Below are positions 14,901 through 29,900 of a stretch of DNA of 64,000 nt, piece after piece. The translations under genes and the position numbers were made by a program. Each line of letters starts with the position of its first letter. Within the stretch, counting starts at the first letter, position 1. Under the pieces are notes generated by a model, which made no database searches, was not told the DNA's origin, and was given only the letters and a program-made list of their open reading frames with translations. The DNA is from Heterobilharzia americana (Eukaryota > Platyhelminthes > Trematoda > Strigeidida > Schistosomatidae), in assembly GCA_944470555.2 (NCBI GenBank), contig OX104134.1:104278701-104342700 (forward strand), given 5' to 3'.

Positions 14901-17900
14901 CATATATGAGTACTTCCGTGGAGTTTTAGAATAGGGAGAACTACTGTGAGACATCCTACTGTGACAGTGTATTAGTCTGTTATCAAATCCTAAACCACCA
15001 TTTGAGAGTCTTAAGTGTAACTGCCTAGAAAATATAGAGGAATAATTCATTTGTCAAGCTCAAATTCCTTTTCACGAATAACCTTTTTACCTTCTAACTA
15101 CCGTACTGTGTTTCATGGTGTCAGCTTTCGACATAACATAAGCGATTTCTGATGAGACCTTCGCTATAATTTTTTGAACTGTAAATAACTCAGATTATAT
15201 TCAAAATATCTCAGTGTATGCATGTGATTTCATTCTAAACTGTCATAAATTTCAATCTCCTGTCGAACAAAAGGCCTGTTAGGCTAAATATAGTAGTTAA
15301 AACGTAACGGTTGTTATGTCATCAGACTCTAAACTTGCTGTATGTAGCTTTCTCTAATATTGTGTGCACATAGTCTTAAAATGCTTTTCCAACATGCTTA
15401 AATTAGTCCTTGTATTCTGAAAAGAAACAACAACATTCGCTCCCTAGTTTCATAAACACCTTAACAACTAAACATTAACTACGGCAAAATCATTATACAT
15501 GGATTCGCTTCCTCATGACTGCACACAATAACTGTAAGGAATTTTGGTGGTTTTCTTTAAACCGGATAGTTTGATCGTAAGGCTTTCATTGTTATTCTAC
15601 ACAAAATCACTAAGACACACTTCACAAAAAGGTGAGCTATGAGAATCATTCTATTAACGCATCACTAGCCTGTTCTGATGATCTTAAATCATCCAACAAA
15701 TATATAAGTGCATCAAAATTTGTCAATGAACGAACGGCAATAAAAACTAACAGGCGTTAACTGGTATGAAAAGTTGTGCAAACTACATTATGAAAGTAAT
15801 GGAAGTCAACAAGTGTTCTACGAAATTTAAAAGAGTATCACTCTTCTTCTGCTTCCCGTAGTTTCTTTTGGAGACCACCTAGCCAACAGCCTAAGGTGTA
15901 ATATCTGACACAAAATTGTCATGAACTAACGAAACATACTGGTGAACAAAATAAGTAAGTGGTAACCAATCACACTGATCTGTAGATTTAACTAACTAGA
16001 TGACAGGAATCCAATTGTGAAATGGCTATTTCGTCTGTTTGGTAACAAAGTTCATCAGTTATGTACCGCAAAAATTTAGTTGACAGAGCCAAATTATTGA
16101 GACCAACTATTCTTTTTTATTCAGTAATATATTCGTTAATTTCGCCATGAGAAAACTGGTGATTAGTGTAACAGTTCGATGTCACCACCTGATTTGAGAA
16201 AGTATGCATTATGCTGCACGCATTAGAAGCAGTTTTAAAAAAACAATATGTCAGTATGTCAAATAAACAGTGAGTGTAGTGTAAAAGCTCACTCTGCAAC
16301 AGAGATAAACTGTAGACACTAATATTTCATCGACAAACATTAACACACGGTTGTCTTTTAAGCTTAGTCTGACCAGAACAACCAACCACATGGTTCACTT
16401 TCTCAATTATGCATTTTCAAATATTTTTTTAGGATAGCCCAGTACTAATGCTGGGAATGCCTCTGGCTTTGATGGGATCACAGTATGCTTTCGTTTTACA
16501 GTCATAATCATGTAAAAGTGATAGCTCATGAATACCTCCGCCTATGCTATACACCCTCATAAGCCGACGCGCATTTCAACAGTCAAAATTATTATATGTA
16601 CGCCAAACCAATATTCAATACGCACTCACACACAGAAATAGACAGATGACTCTCAGATCTGAACTGCTCATATTCTCAGTTGAATACAATTTTGTGTTAA
16701 GTATCATAACATTATTTTTCCCGATAGTTTCCAATGGAAGTCCTGTAAACTGCAGACATGGACAGATGAAAAACTTTTCATCTATGATAACTGTCACAGC
16801 AAAAATGTGAAGATTAAACATTGATTTTACGGTAAGCGGGTTAATCCCAGTCGGCTGACCTGATTCTCCCATTCTTAACAATTCTGCCCAGTAGTTAAGA
16901 TTAATCATAGTGAACAGCTTGATGATCTCAGCTCTAGATGGGCAGAGAAGTCGACGGTCAGGAACATCGGTTATTTCATACTTGCTAATGAGTACCAAGC
17001 AACAAGCAATCGATCTCGGCTTCGGCTGTCACAACGACAGACTCCTGACAGTGAGGTCCACTCTGCCTGGTAGCCACATCACAATATCAGGTCATTATAC
17101 TTCCTTCCTTGATGGGCATGAAGGGCTAGACAGATTCATCGGTTACCTCCTGTTGACCACGTTATGTATCTCCACAGATTAAGGGTGACGCTGGCTCCGA
17201 TTGATCATAATCATCAACACTTGCGTTTTCTTTTTGATATCCTAACTTGGAATGCCAAGGTGACTGAGGGTGTTCTATATGCGTAATTCAGGCTGGATCA
17301 ATCACTAAACATATGTTCCATATGAGGATCAGTAGTCTTGAGGATGAATTTGTTTCTCAGCTATGGCCAACGATAGTTCTAGAATATCGAATTCACTGAC
17401 GACTAGATGGTACTAACTGGGTAAATGTGTGAAGTTGTTATGGAAAACTTCAAGTGTAAGCACCACTTATCCTCTTACCCTCTTTGTGTTGCATCCTTTT
17501 ATCTAAACATAAGCATTCATAGATTTTAGTTGATAAGCTGAACTCAACACCGAAAGGCGGGCGAACACACAGACAAATACAGTTTATCTTTCTACTCTTT
17601 TAAACACTTAAGACACACTGATAAGTACACGTACACGAGCACACCCAAGTATATTACACTTAAAACAGGGCTGACACAACAAAAGCAACGATAAGTATCA
17701 GAGTATGTGCCATTTACACTTGTAGCTACCAACAAACGTCAGTCTTCTGAAGTACCAGAATGAAGAAAGTGAACTAGAGAACAAACTTTTGTTGTATGAC
17801 AAACACACACAAACATGCATACTTTAGAAAAGGAACTAGAAAGAAACAAGAAAGAGACAAAGCAAAACGCAGGTTAAAAGTTGGTCTATCTTATCTAAAC

Positions 17901-20900
17901 TGATAGACTGTACCTATTGTTCAATGCTACTTCTTCGCTATTGATTTTATTAATCTCAGGCTTAACTAAGTTGTGAAGTAGATACATTAAAGTTGGTTGT
18001 TGGTGAAACATTCTACAACCTAAAGAGTAAATGGTTTTCACCAACCAACAAAATCTGCTGATTGTTAAATGTTTTTACTTTGGTCTTATAAAATATGGGT
18101 GAATACACTAATGACAACTTTTCTGAACCAATGTTAAAATCTTAAGCTGAGGTGCTTGAGTTTTTCCGTTTGTGTTAAAATAGATTGTCTTGGCACAAGT
18201 AAACTCCCTTAGACACCTTGAGAACACCGGGTTGGATAACGAGTATAGTAAGAGCTAGTCGCGCAGACGTGGAGTAAAACAGAACTGAAAAGTTATCATT
18301 TTTTTATATAACTACTGTAACCAAAAATTGGAACAAACTAAGAAAATAACATTTGAGAGAAGTTGATGAAAGGTTAATCAGGATAATTAGTAAAGTATTA
18401 AAAATTGACTTTAAGCACAGTTCATGCAAGTAGTATGTACGATTCGCATTTCAGAGGGATTGTACTACAGTTTGTGATGCTTCTATGCTTGTTTTCCATA
18501 TTTTCTTTTCCCATCTATGTAGTATACCGTATAAAAAACATCTAGCTATGATTATAAATTGGGATTATTTCCGGGTGATATATATCGGAATATCCTTTTT
18601 TTCCGCTTCTTCTGAAAACGGAAAATGATCCACTGTTTCAAAACACTGTTTTTCTTAAGGTCACTACTACACTACATATGAACAACACTCATTTCACCTG
18701 TATATCTACTGTGCTTCCAGAAGCTTTTGTACATCCAGCAAATTTTCGAGAATGTGAACCGAAACGGGTATAGGAGAATGTGATTACCACACCACTGTTT
18801 ACTGCTGAAAAGCCAGCTTTCCACTGATAGTCCCGGACTTCGTTTCACAGACTACAGCTACACTGTTTGTAGTCAGAAAGCTTCACAACAGGTTCAACAT
18901 TTCACCGCACCTTTTTGATCTATTCAGATCATAGTAGCCGGGTTTTGGGTGCACCATGCTGTGGTATAGCTAGATGAAATAATATTTACCCCTAAACTAG
19001 TACACTTTGAATCAGTGACACCTGCAGTCTCAAATGAAAGTCCTCATTATTACTATCAGCAGCCAAAATAACCGACAAAAATACTTCAGGATCTGTTTGA
19101 ATCACTGGCAACATCTCTTTGTGGAATTTAAAATACAAGTTTAGATGAAATCAAATGTCGCTTTGATGATCTAAGTTTAGTTCACCTATTTATTCTCTCA
19201 ACAGAAGAAACAGTTACGGAATTCAGGAGTTCAGTGTGTAGGTGTATGTATGTGTGTGTGTGAGGGTATCAGGGGTATTTTCAATCATCTGAGATCAAAG
19301 AGCTTTCATGGACAGTGTTTTTGTCACGTATACATTCAGGAACATATGAATACCTACACCCACATGACTGAACTGTTCAGTGCTGCTTCCTTACAGTCGC
19401 TGTTTAAACCTTTCTACAAGAAGTATGCATCATGCAAACGAATAAGATTGGTTGTTGAAGCAGTCATCGCACGAAATTCAATATATGTAAGCAGATGAAA
19501 ATATGCAGGTAGGTAGGTGGCTTATTTTTTATCAACAATAATCATACTTGTTTTGCATCCTAATCAAATTCCATCGATAACGTTTACATTGTCACTAGTA
19601 GACTAAATACCTGAGCTCTGATGTGTCTCCAGCTTGATGTTAAGTGGCTGAAGGTAGTTAAAGAAAAGCCTATGATTCAAATCTGTTCAAAAATTCATGA
19701 AATTCTTTCAGTATTCGAAACTACACATGAAATTGAATATCCACTAGTGATATATCAGTGTACTTGGTGCTGCCCTTAAACAAGTCAGTCACAATCCAAA
19801 CCACTGGTTCGTAATTCTCTCCACATTTTAAAGTGGAAATGGTTCCACCAGATTACAGCGATACTGATTAGATATTAGCCACCTTGTATGAAAACAAGGG
19901 TAACCATTCTGAATGACATCTGTACGCTCTGCTGGTAAAACAATAATTTCCAGTGTTGGATCAAAGCGGTGAAATGGGATCGCACAGACTGTCATCTGGG
20001 CTAATAATGGATGGAATCCATTCACAACGTAAAACACTATATTTACTAAGTAAATGGTACAAATCATATATCATGTCAGGTTGTCAGCAGCATACCTTGA
20101 ACATATACAAATGTCAGTTCAACATATCAGAATAGTCGAGGGAAAAGAAGCAAAAACATTTTGCATGCAGAAATGAAAGGTGTAATGGTTATCTTAAAGC
20201 ATTCTCACTTACTTCAGATAATTGTCCTTCATTTTGAAAGTGTATTTTCCTATAGCCTTCATTAAGAGTGAATAATGTCACCTTATAATTGATAGTTTTA
20301 CACCGCTGAGGGTTAAAGTGCGGCTTATTGTATAATTGTAACACATAAATACTGAAAGCAAAAGACATGACGAATCTACATGTGTTCAGTCACATTTTTC
20401 TCCGTAACATTTCTTGCTTTCTGATGTAAGCACAATATGAAAAATAGTCGAAGTTAATCTTAGAGTTATAGGTCGTGAATGTAGGTCAGTTGAGTAGATT
20501 AGGAACCTTCACCAACTGTGGTGGTTAGACCATAAGTTACCCCTACCAAGGCAAGACGTACCGCGATACAAGGTGTTAACTCTAGTAGGATCAGGTTGGA
20601 AGGTGGATAAAGCTGACTAGACCAAGAGACTACACTATTCCTTAAAGTATCTGACTGTTAGTCTCAATGGCTGCACTTAGGTCTGCAAGATTATCAAAGC
20701 TTCAATGAGACACGTCAAACATACATTTGCCAGTGAGGAGGTGAGTGCGGTTAACAAACCGACTACCGGACCAATATGGATACGTTGAAGCCCAGCTGTT
20801 GGGAAGGTTCTAAGATAGCGCTTCTCAGTTAGAGGGAGTGTTAACAGAATACTGTGGCAGAAGTGTTCGTTTCCTGTGGATGCGTTGCATAGATGTCTTC

Positions 20901-23900
20901 TACTTGGTGATACGATTGACCTACGAGGTTTGTATTGGGATGCACATAGATCTGAAAACCGGCCTAGAATCTGGAGGTGAGCTGAAAATTGGAGGAAGCT
21001 CCAGATAGCACCAGTCCTTTAAAACTTCGACTGCTGGTCTCAGTGGTGTCGACATGTGTAAACTGCCTATCTGTCAACGATGAAACATCGATGGCTCCGA
21101 ATGATAGGTCAAAAACGGTCACAACTGTGAAAACTGGCACTCTGTTTATCGCTTCTGAAATTTTGAATATTTTTTAGCAAACACCCACTGATTGGTTTTC
21201 TCTCCTCTCATACACTTACGTCTACTTCTCTATCACTTTCCCGTCGACCTTCTCTTTGTGAAATACCATGAAGTGTGACCATTTGAAGTGACTCCTACTA
21301 CGGTACAAGTGGCAAAGTCCATCTATGTGTCTACGTCGTGCACTCCTGAAGCCAATTTTTAGCCTTTTCAGCTACTCTACTCAGTAACATCGATCTTATT
21401 TCTGTAAGCAACGTAAGTTCTCTTGACATCACTAGTTGTTCTTTCTTTAGCCTTATCAGCTTCTTGTTTCTTACCTCCAGTCATGTACCTGTTAGAAGGT
21501 TGTAATATTAAGCACAATAAATTTGTTTTTGTTTTTTGTGAGACTTACGTACCTGAACACAAAAAGATAACAATATAACACGAATTTTTAAAAACACTCG
21601 AGAAAACAAACAAACAATGGACTGAGAATTTTGTAAGCGCAAGTTTAGTTCGATGTGATAAAAACCCAAAATTTGACTATTTGAATATGCTGGTTTTATC
21701 CAAGAGTTTGTTTCATTCTCTCTGGCATATATCCAGATTATTTTTTTCACTCAAAAACTCGTGAAATTAACTTGTTATCTGAAACAATTCTTCAGCACTG
21801 CAGTTAGCTTGTTGTGGAAAATTTCTGCATTTACTCCTAGACAGTATACACAGTTTTTTAATAGTTTAGTTCCACTAGGGCAGTAAAAAGGCTTCTTTCA
21901 ATTTCTGTTTGAAAAGACAAGGAGAATTCCCTGTAATGATATGGTCACAGATTGAGATTCACTTGTGGCAAACAGGAGCGCCCATGAACCTCCATTTCAA
22001 GTACGACAATATAGCTGGAATTATTACAAATAAGTTTCTACGTTTGTTGAAGATGTTTCCTGAAGTCAGTAACAGTAACAGATGTATCTTACTGCCACAT
22101 CTGTAAAACAAAATTTCTCATATGTCCATATCCATGTGCATTTATAAATGCAGACGCTCATGTGGGGTAAATCATCTGTGATGCACTATGGGAAGCCTTT
22201 CACAGCGTGTGAAATATCGTCTCCCAGTTTAACTACCAAAAGGTCCTACCAACTCCGGCCCTAATTGACGGTGGTCACAGTGCAGAGATTAAGCTTACTT
22301 TTCCAGTAATACATGAAGTACCGTATCGAATGCGACTGACAGAAAGAATTTGACTTATCCAAAATGCTGAGGCTATTTCAAAAAGTACTCAGAGATGTAG
22401 TGAATTTTATAGAATGTTCTAGGCACTGACAGCCTGACTATCTGTGGAATAGACAGAGCTCCTTTCCACCTGACTCGCACGAAAAATAAGAAGTAGTAAG
22501 TACAGGTGATGTTTTGGCTTTAGACTAGTTCACATGCACAATGTAGAGAATGTTTGCGTCGCCGCAGACAGGCTGCTAAAATTAGTAGCGAAATATGTCA
22601 TAGAAACAGCTAGATTACTCAAAGAATGCTTAATACAAGCCTCCTAAGAATGTTCAAGGTAGATAACTTATCAGTCATGGTCCCAAGGTTGTTTTGGAGA
22701 GAGAAAGTGTTACATGAACTAGTGATTCGGTTTTGGTATGAAACATAAATCGACTGTGCATCCAGTTTTAACTTTTCCTATGCAACCAAAAAGTCCCTTT
22801 CTCAGTTATTCAATGGATCTAAATTCTGTAAAAGAGGCAGTTTGAAATAAATATGACTGTTTTATCACTGTGAGATACCGTCAATCAATCGCCAATAGAT
22901 TTCAAAGGGAATATTTTTAGCTCAAATAGATGATCTTGCTGCTTTTTCAGTTTCTGAGTTTCATGTTTTGATCGTGAGTCTTTTATTGTCTTTTTGGATA
23001 GCATTATCTGTGATGACATCAGAATGGGTACCAAGGAGTAGGCAATTTTTCCAGTTCCACTACCATTCTCCTTAGGTGTGGTAAACAAAGGCTTCAAGCA
23101 GACATACGACCATTCAGAATTCAATGGGAAGTGACTTTTGTCTCCAGTCATCAGGAGAACAAAGAGGATAGTGAGCAGACGGGAGTTGTACGGTAAGCCA
23201 AAATTGAAGGTGCAAACGCAAGAATATAAGAGCCATTTCGCAAATCACCTGGTACACTCATTCCCAACTCTCGATTATCACTTACGTCACTCATAACTAT
23301 CCAAGCTAAATACAGGCTAGATCGAGTCTTTGCTGGGGAGCGTAACTTTCTTGAAGAGTGAAAATATACACTCTTGATGAGCACTGATGGATACAAAACT
23401 CTGGCCAAGCATAGTCTCAGAAGGCCAAGCCTTATTACATCTACTCATCCTTTAAAAACATGGTATGGTTAGTGGATCTGGTCATATCATTCATCGCTGT
23501 AAAAAATATCCTGAAACAGCTATGAGACTAAAATCGATCACCTACAAAAGAAAAGAAACTACACGTACATACTTTATAGTCTGAAAAGCATCAGCACCAC
23601 AATTACATCCAGTATTCTTGCTACTTCCTTGCTTCATTCATCACATATTCCTGAATAGCAGATACACATAACCTGGTGACTAATCTTCAGTAAAGCTCAA
23701 ATTACAAACGATAAAAATATGTTTACAACATGTATATAATGACACTTAATTCGTATAACAAGAAGTTCATACATGTTGTGGGAGAATTCGCTATCAATAC
23801 ATGTTATATATAAATGCATATTGGTCAATAGTATTTCACTGATATCATGTGTGACATGTGACACCTGTATAAATTGCTTAGACTGTCTACTTTCTTGTAT

Positions 23901-26900
23901 GAATTGCAAATTAGTTTATATTGGTACAAAATTCGTAATAAACAGTAGTAATCAGTGTACCTAGAAAGCTTGCATACACCTATTCACACACACATATACA
24001 CACACACAAATAAATACATGCACATTATACAAATATAGGGAGTACGATCAGTCGGACTTTGTCATACACACTCTGTGACTTCAAGAGGAACTAAGTTCCA
24101 GTGAGCTATGGTTTCGTCAGTGGAACTAAGTTTATGGGCTTGTGAACTTACAACGGCGATCACATACTTTAATGCTTGGAGTGGGTATAGGATAAAAGAA
24201 GCCACAGTTTTACAAGACGAAGGGATAGCATTATTTAACGGAGTCTACAAACTATTGGCTTAATCCTTATACGGAGGTCTCCAAGGTAGCTACAAATCAC
24301 TGCAAAACAGTACTGAAAACGTTGTATCCAACTGCTTAATTAGCTGCATATAAGCTCATACTTGTACGTTCCTAAACTTCCAATATTTGTTTTCCAATTA
24401 ATTAAGAATATTTACCTTTCACCTACTCATTCTCCATCGAGGTGGCAACTCAGGCTCCAATGCACCATTGCGTCCGACTTCTAATTAAGATTTGGAACAG
24501 TAAGCGAACTCGCAATCGTCTAGTCTGAAAATATTTCTTATTGGCAAAGAATGTCGGTCGAAAGAATATCTCAAAACTAGAGATTTTCAATCAGTATTGT
24601 GTTGACTACAGTTTTTTAGAAATTGGATACTAACTAACCAGTTACAACCTCCACATCTGAAAGAGAATTTAAGCAGTGACACTTTTTTCCCGAAAATGTG
24701 TCTGGATTTTTACAGTGTGTCAGACATAAACCAAATTCAATCGGCCTCGAAAGACTTCTTCTAGGACTTCAGGTGTGTGCAATATCAGTAGTGAACTACA
24801 CACGAAAATCCTATTTCAGAGAGAGAATGCTTTTCATTATGGTGTTGTTAAGCTATGATACACGATGACAATGTGACACTGGAAAGTTTGTCAACCAAAT
24901 TGGATCTAAACCTTCACACGCTGAGGTACAAATGTTCTTCAACAATACAAAGGAGATAAATAGGAAATGAATAGGTACAAAAGCTATGCCTGATGAAGCT
25001 TATTTATCGAAACTCTACGCTAAAGCACCTTAATTTATTGCCGTCAAGTGGTTTGGACGGGGAGTACGGCAAAGAAGAGATGTTGACAGTGCAATAACAG
25101 TCGATATGGTATCACTTGGAGTTCAACTACCAATACATATAAATGCAAAGTCCGGGTACACTGCTGATGAGCTCGTCTCAAAACAAGCGGAACGGCCTTC
25201 TGGTGTTTAGATCACTCTGATACCTGGCTGGTGTAATACTGCAGATCAGCCTGACTGGTTTATAACTACTGAAGTTGTTCAGTAGTAGTATCTAAGCACA
25301 AAGTAATTTTGTGAAGGTTGGCTATCAGACAAAGAGTGTGTCAGTTAAACTCGCTACCCAAAACGTTGAGCAGTGCTTACATTTATTGGAGATGAAGTTT
25401 AGCCTCATGGATGGATATACCTAATTATACTTTCTCTGCTCTCTAGAACACTATGACAGGAAATGCAGGGCACTAGTTGGCTCAACTATTACCTCTGATC
25501 GCCAAATCTAGGTTCACTAACCAGCACTAACAGCCATAACAGGAAAGAGAGTAAAAACTGCCCTTCTCACTTTGAATGCTAGCCTTCCCTAACTGTTAAA
25601 CAGTCAGTGAAAAAGAATATTTCACATGTATGATGTAGTTTTTTCAACTGCCTTCAAAGATTTTGATTTACACTTCACAAGGCGAAACAAAAATAAGAAG
25701 TTCCGAAAATGTTGATTCACTGTTTCGAATGAAGACATATTCAGAACTTTATTGCTAGCAGATGAATGGAATTGACTAGGCATATATATAACCTCGCTTA
25801 GGTAACTAGTTCACTAGTTACTAGCCGGTCGTAACCCCGGATAAAGAGCGAAGGTTGGGAATAGGGGTAGCAACCCTACCCCGTAAAACCAATCCAACCG
25901 CTACAGAAACTTCAAAGCATAAAGAAATAAAATAAAAACAAACTTATTCCTCGCTGGAATCGGGGAGACGAAATGACGCCGGTTGGCGAAAGCCTTTGGG
26001 AAGCCAGTTGGCCATGTCTTCACTTCTCTCAATGAGAGTAAAAGTAAATATGGGGACATGGAATGTCCGAACAATGTTTGAAGCTGGCTAGCAAGGCTGT
26101 CCAGGTTGCAAAAGAGAGGAGGAGGTATGGCATAGAAGTCCTAGGAATCTTCGAAAGCAGACAGAATGGAAGTGGACTCTCCAAACTGTCAACTAGAGAG
26201 TCAATAATCTACTCTGATATTCTCACCCAGACAACAACCACGAGCACATTGAGTGTTGGAGTGGCCATGATGATGTCCCCTTGAAGAGCATCGAAGGCTC
26301 TCATGCAGTGGGAACCAATCTCCTCCTGCAGGATCAGGATCATGACAACAAGATTGAACTCAAAAGGAAGGAAAGTCACAATCATACAATGCTACTCTAT
26401 GCACCTAAAAATAATGGAGATCAAGAGAAGGAGGAATGCTACAGACAACTGCAATCGGTACTGGACAAGACCCCACTTCAGTTGGTGATGGCGACATCAA
26501 AATTCTAATAGGTGGGGTGACATGAATGCCAAACTCGGAGTGGACAACACAGAAAGAGAACTCATCGTGGGTCGAGAAGTGTTCGGTGAAATGAACAAGA
26601 ATGGAGAACTGCTTGCAAACTTCTACCCATTCAATGATTTGGTGATTGGAGGCAGTGTGTACAAACACAAGGATATTCACAAGGCGACATGGATTTCATT
26701 TCACCAGATAGACACACTAAAAATCAGCTCGACTTCATCTCAATGTACAGAAAAGGGAGATGCAGCCTACTGGACACAAGATCAGATGAAGAACGGGAGC
26801 AGATGTAGGTTCAGACCACTTACTGTCTAGTGCAAGGAACCTACCTTCAAAATCAACTTGAAAGCCTTCACAGGAGCTGGCGATAGACTATAGTTCAAGT

Positions 26901-29900
26901 TCAACACCCAGAACAGAAACTGAAGGAAGAAACTAAAAAGGACATCACGTCAGTTAATCATCAGGAGAAAATGGGAGACATTAAGCAACATCCCTGAAGG
27001 AACCTGTGTGGAAGCACACTGGAACTCTTTGAAAGCTATGTGAAATGAAAATTGCATAACCGCGTTAGGAAGGGAGAAGAAAAAAGACAAGGAATGGATC
27101 TCCACGGATACGTGGAAGCTGATAGAGGAGGAGTATGATGAAGCAGAAGATGAGCCAGTGCAAGGATGAATAACGAAAATGGGAACTGAAAGCGACCTAT
27201 AAAACACTGGACTGGACAAAGAAGTGAAGAAGAGTGCATGCAAAGACAAAACACACTTCTACAACGAACTGGCAAGTGAAGCAGAACAGGCTGCTGGTAG
27301 GAGAGACCTGACAACATTATATCAGATAACCAGGCTACTATCTGGGAAGAGATCAACACAGATGAAACCAATGAAAGATAGTGAAGGAAACCTAGAAACA
27401 AAGGAAACAATGGGCTGACCACTTCAAAAAGCTCTTAAATCGACCACCACCTGGAACTCGTCCAGAAATACCACCAGCAACCACAGAATTACCAGTGAAC
27501 ACAAGCACCCCGATAAAAGCGGAAGTGAAGTCATGAACTCCATAAAGTTGCTGAAATCCGGGAAAGCGGCAGGACTGGATGGAATTTCACCAACCGCGCT
27601 GAAAACAGACGCAGAGACAACAGCGGACATGCTCACACCACTATTGCAGAAAGTTTAAAAGGAAGAAAGGAAAGGTACCTAAAGGTTGATTGGAAGAAGG
27701 GCAATCGTGTCAAACTTCCAAAGAAGGGGGACTTAAGTCTTTGCAAGAACTGGCGTGGCATCAGGCTGTTGTCCATCCCAAGCAAATTATTATGCCGCAT
27801 CATGCAGAAGAGACTAAAAGATGCTCTGGATTCAAAATTACGACCATAACAGGCTGACTGGCTCGCTTTAGGAAGAACAAATCATGTGCCGATCAAATTC
27901 CAAAGCTGAGCTACGCATCATCAAAGAACAGAGTATACAATGGCAGTCAACGACCTACCTCAATTTCATCGATTTTGTAAAGGTCTTCCACAGCGTCGAA
28001 CGAGAAGCAATTCGGCAGGCAGCTGATTCAACACTACGGAATACCACAAAACTTTATCAACTTCATTCAACAACTATATGATGACGCCACATGCCAAGTG
28101 ATCCACAATGAAGAGCTCAGTGACGCCTTTGAAGTGAAGACAGAAGTAAGACAAGGCTGCCTACTATCACCCATGATATTCCTGATTGTGGTGGACAGGA
28201 TCATGCAACTAACTGTGATGAGCGAGAAGAGAAGCATGCGCTAACTGGACCGATGAAAAGATCCTAGAAGATTTGGATTTCACCCATGGTGATTTATCTC
28301 CAATGTCTTGTCACACAAATGAGAGGATCTACAGCCAAAACCAACAAATTGACAGAACAGGCTGCACAGTAAAGACGGGAATTCAAGTGAATGTAGAGAA
28401 GACAGAAGTGATGAAGATACCCAACCAACAACAACAGCAACCATCAATCACTATGAACGGCAGAAACCTCTTCCACCTACCTTCCTAGGCACGGCAGCAT
28501 CCTTTCAATTACAGGTGGTGGTGGCGGCACAGACAAGGATGTCAAGGCAGCCAGGATCGGAAAGACAGCAAGACAGGCTTTCACTAACCTGAAACCAGTG
28601 TGGAGATCTACTGCACTCCACTCAGCATAAGGCGTGAACAACATCCGGATTTCGAAGTCAGTGCTTCTATGTGATGGTTGGGAGACTTGGTGAGTTACGA
28701 AAAGCATTTCCAACAACCTACAGACATTCATCAACAGCCACCGCCTACGATCACTCGATACTGAGACTGAAGATGATCAGATGGGCAGAACAATGAGAAT
28801 AAGCAACAAGGAACTCTGGTTGGCTGGCTGGCTGGCTGGCTGGTAACGAACCAACCAAGAAGCCATCGCCCAACAAATATGCAGAGGAAGAAAGTGGAGA
28901 TGGATTGGATTAAACATACACTGAGACGACTGATTGGAGACACCACGCACCAGGCCAGGTCGTCAAGTGGAACCCAAGTGGGAAACGACTAGTTGTGCGT
29001 CCCAGCTGAGAGTGACATGGAGGAGGTCGTGTGAGGAATAAATGAAAGCTTGTGGGCAGTCGTGAAGCCAGGTTGAAAAGACTGTAGAGAAGAGAGTGTA
29101 ATGGCGACGTGCTACTGAATCCCTACGTTCCACTAGGAACCCAAGGGACAAATAATAATAATAAATAGGCATATATATGTACAATAACCCTTTTTTCATC
29201 GATAACTGCTCATTTTCCTCACTGACTACCTAAATGACTCAGTGTGAAGTTAGTGCTGATGATGTCGTCTAGAAAGATGATGAAAGCTTCACGATTAAAC
29301 AATCCTGCTCAGAGAACACAATACAACCAAGACCATCCCCTGAGCTACAAATATTCTCCACTATTTCAGAATGTACTGACTCTCGCTTTGATTGCCCGTA
29401 ACCCATCTGTTATGTGAACCGGTTAGTAAATAAGGTTGGTCGCATAATCTACACACCCAGCAACCAAATTGTTATATGCTACATGGACGGTTTAGGTGCT
29501 TATTGTGCAACATGATAAACTATCTGGTAGTTTTCATGAGACTGAAAAAGGAATAAACAGTTGTTCATAGACCACCATACCGGTGTGTCACTAGTGGGTA
29601 AACTTTGTCTCAAACTCATTAGTGGTTGAAACTTGCCAAAATAACATTATTTTCCACAAATTAAATATACATTAGAGTACAACTTACTTTGAAAATTTAA
29701 TTTCTATCAAGTAATTTTCAATTTTCAATGTCTCATTAAAGGGATGTCAAGTAATTCCATAGAGTGCTCATAGTTCAGTAGTGAGGTTTTAAATAACAGG
29801 ATTAATAGTAATTGACAAAAGACGGGTACTTCCAATTTAAATTATTAGATAATCGTCCTATACATTTAATATCAATAATATAACCTTAATGCAAAGGATG

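Larger units (their letters stand above)
25790..29165 (+). mobile_element. Full-length RTE/SR2-type non-LTR retrotransposon, coding capacity lost
   Basis: This 3376-bp element lies between 13-bp target-site duplications and ends in an (AAT)n tail, both typical of RTE elements. A 5' leader (about 25790-26040) precedes an apurinic-type endonuclease that starts VNMGTWNVRTMFEAG near 26045 and continues with NAKLGVDN (26525) and HKATWIS (26680). The reverse transcriptase follows: SGKAAGLDGISP (27556), KGDLSLCKNWRGIR-like text (27727), YLNFIDFVKVFHSVERE (27956; the family has FIDYEKAFDSVDR) and a destroyed YADD/FADD site near 28273 (FTHGDL). The C-terminal block includes RKWRWIG (28890). Many frameshifts and stops split it, so no ORF exceeds 130 codons. 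It is inserted in sense orientation opposite to the dystrophin transcript. Confidence 0.88.

Noticed and set aside
16615..16998. 127-codon minus-strand open frame and overlapping plus frames
   Set aside because: Both strands are open, no motif is visible and there are no convincing splice borders.
23773..23964. Cys-rich plus-strand frame containing CKLVYIGTKF, reminiscent of a GIY-YIG box
   Set aside because: The opposite strand is open too, the Cys spacing does not fit a Penelope nuclease, and no flanking Penelope sequence is seen.
27036..27422. 128-codon minus-strand frame
   Set aside because: Antisense shadow of the broken RTE coding region.
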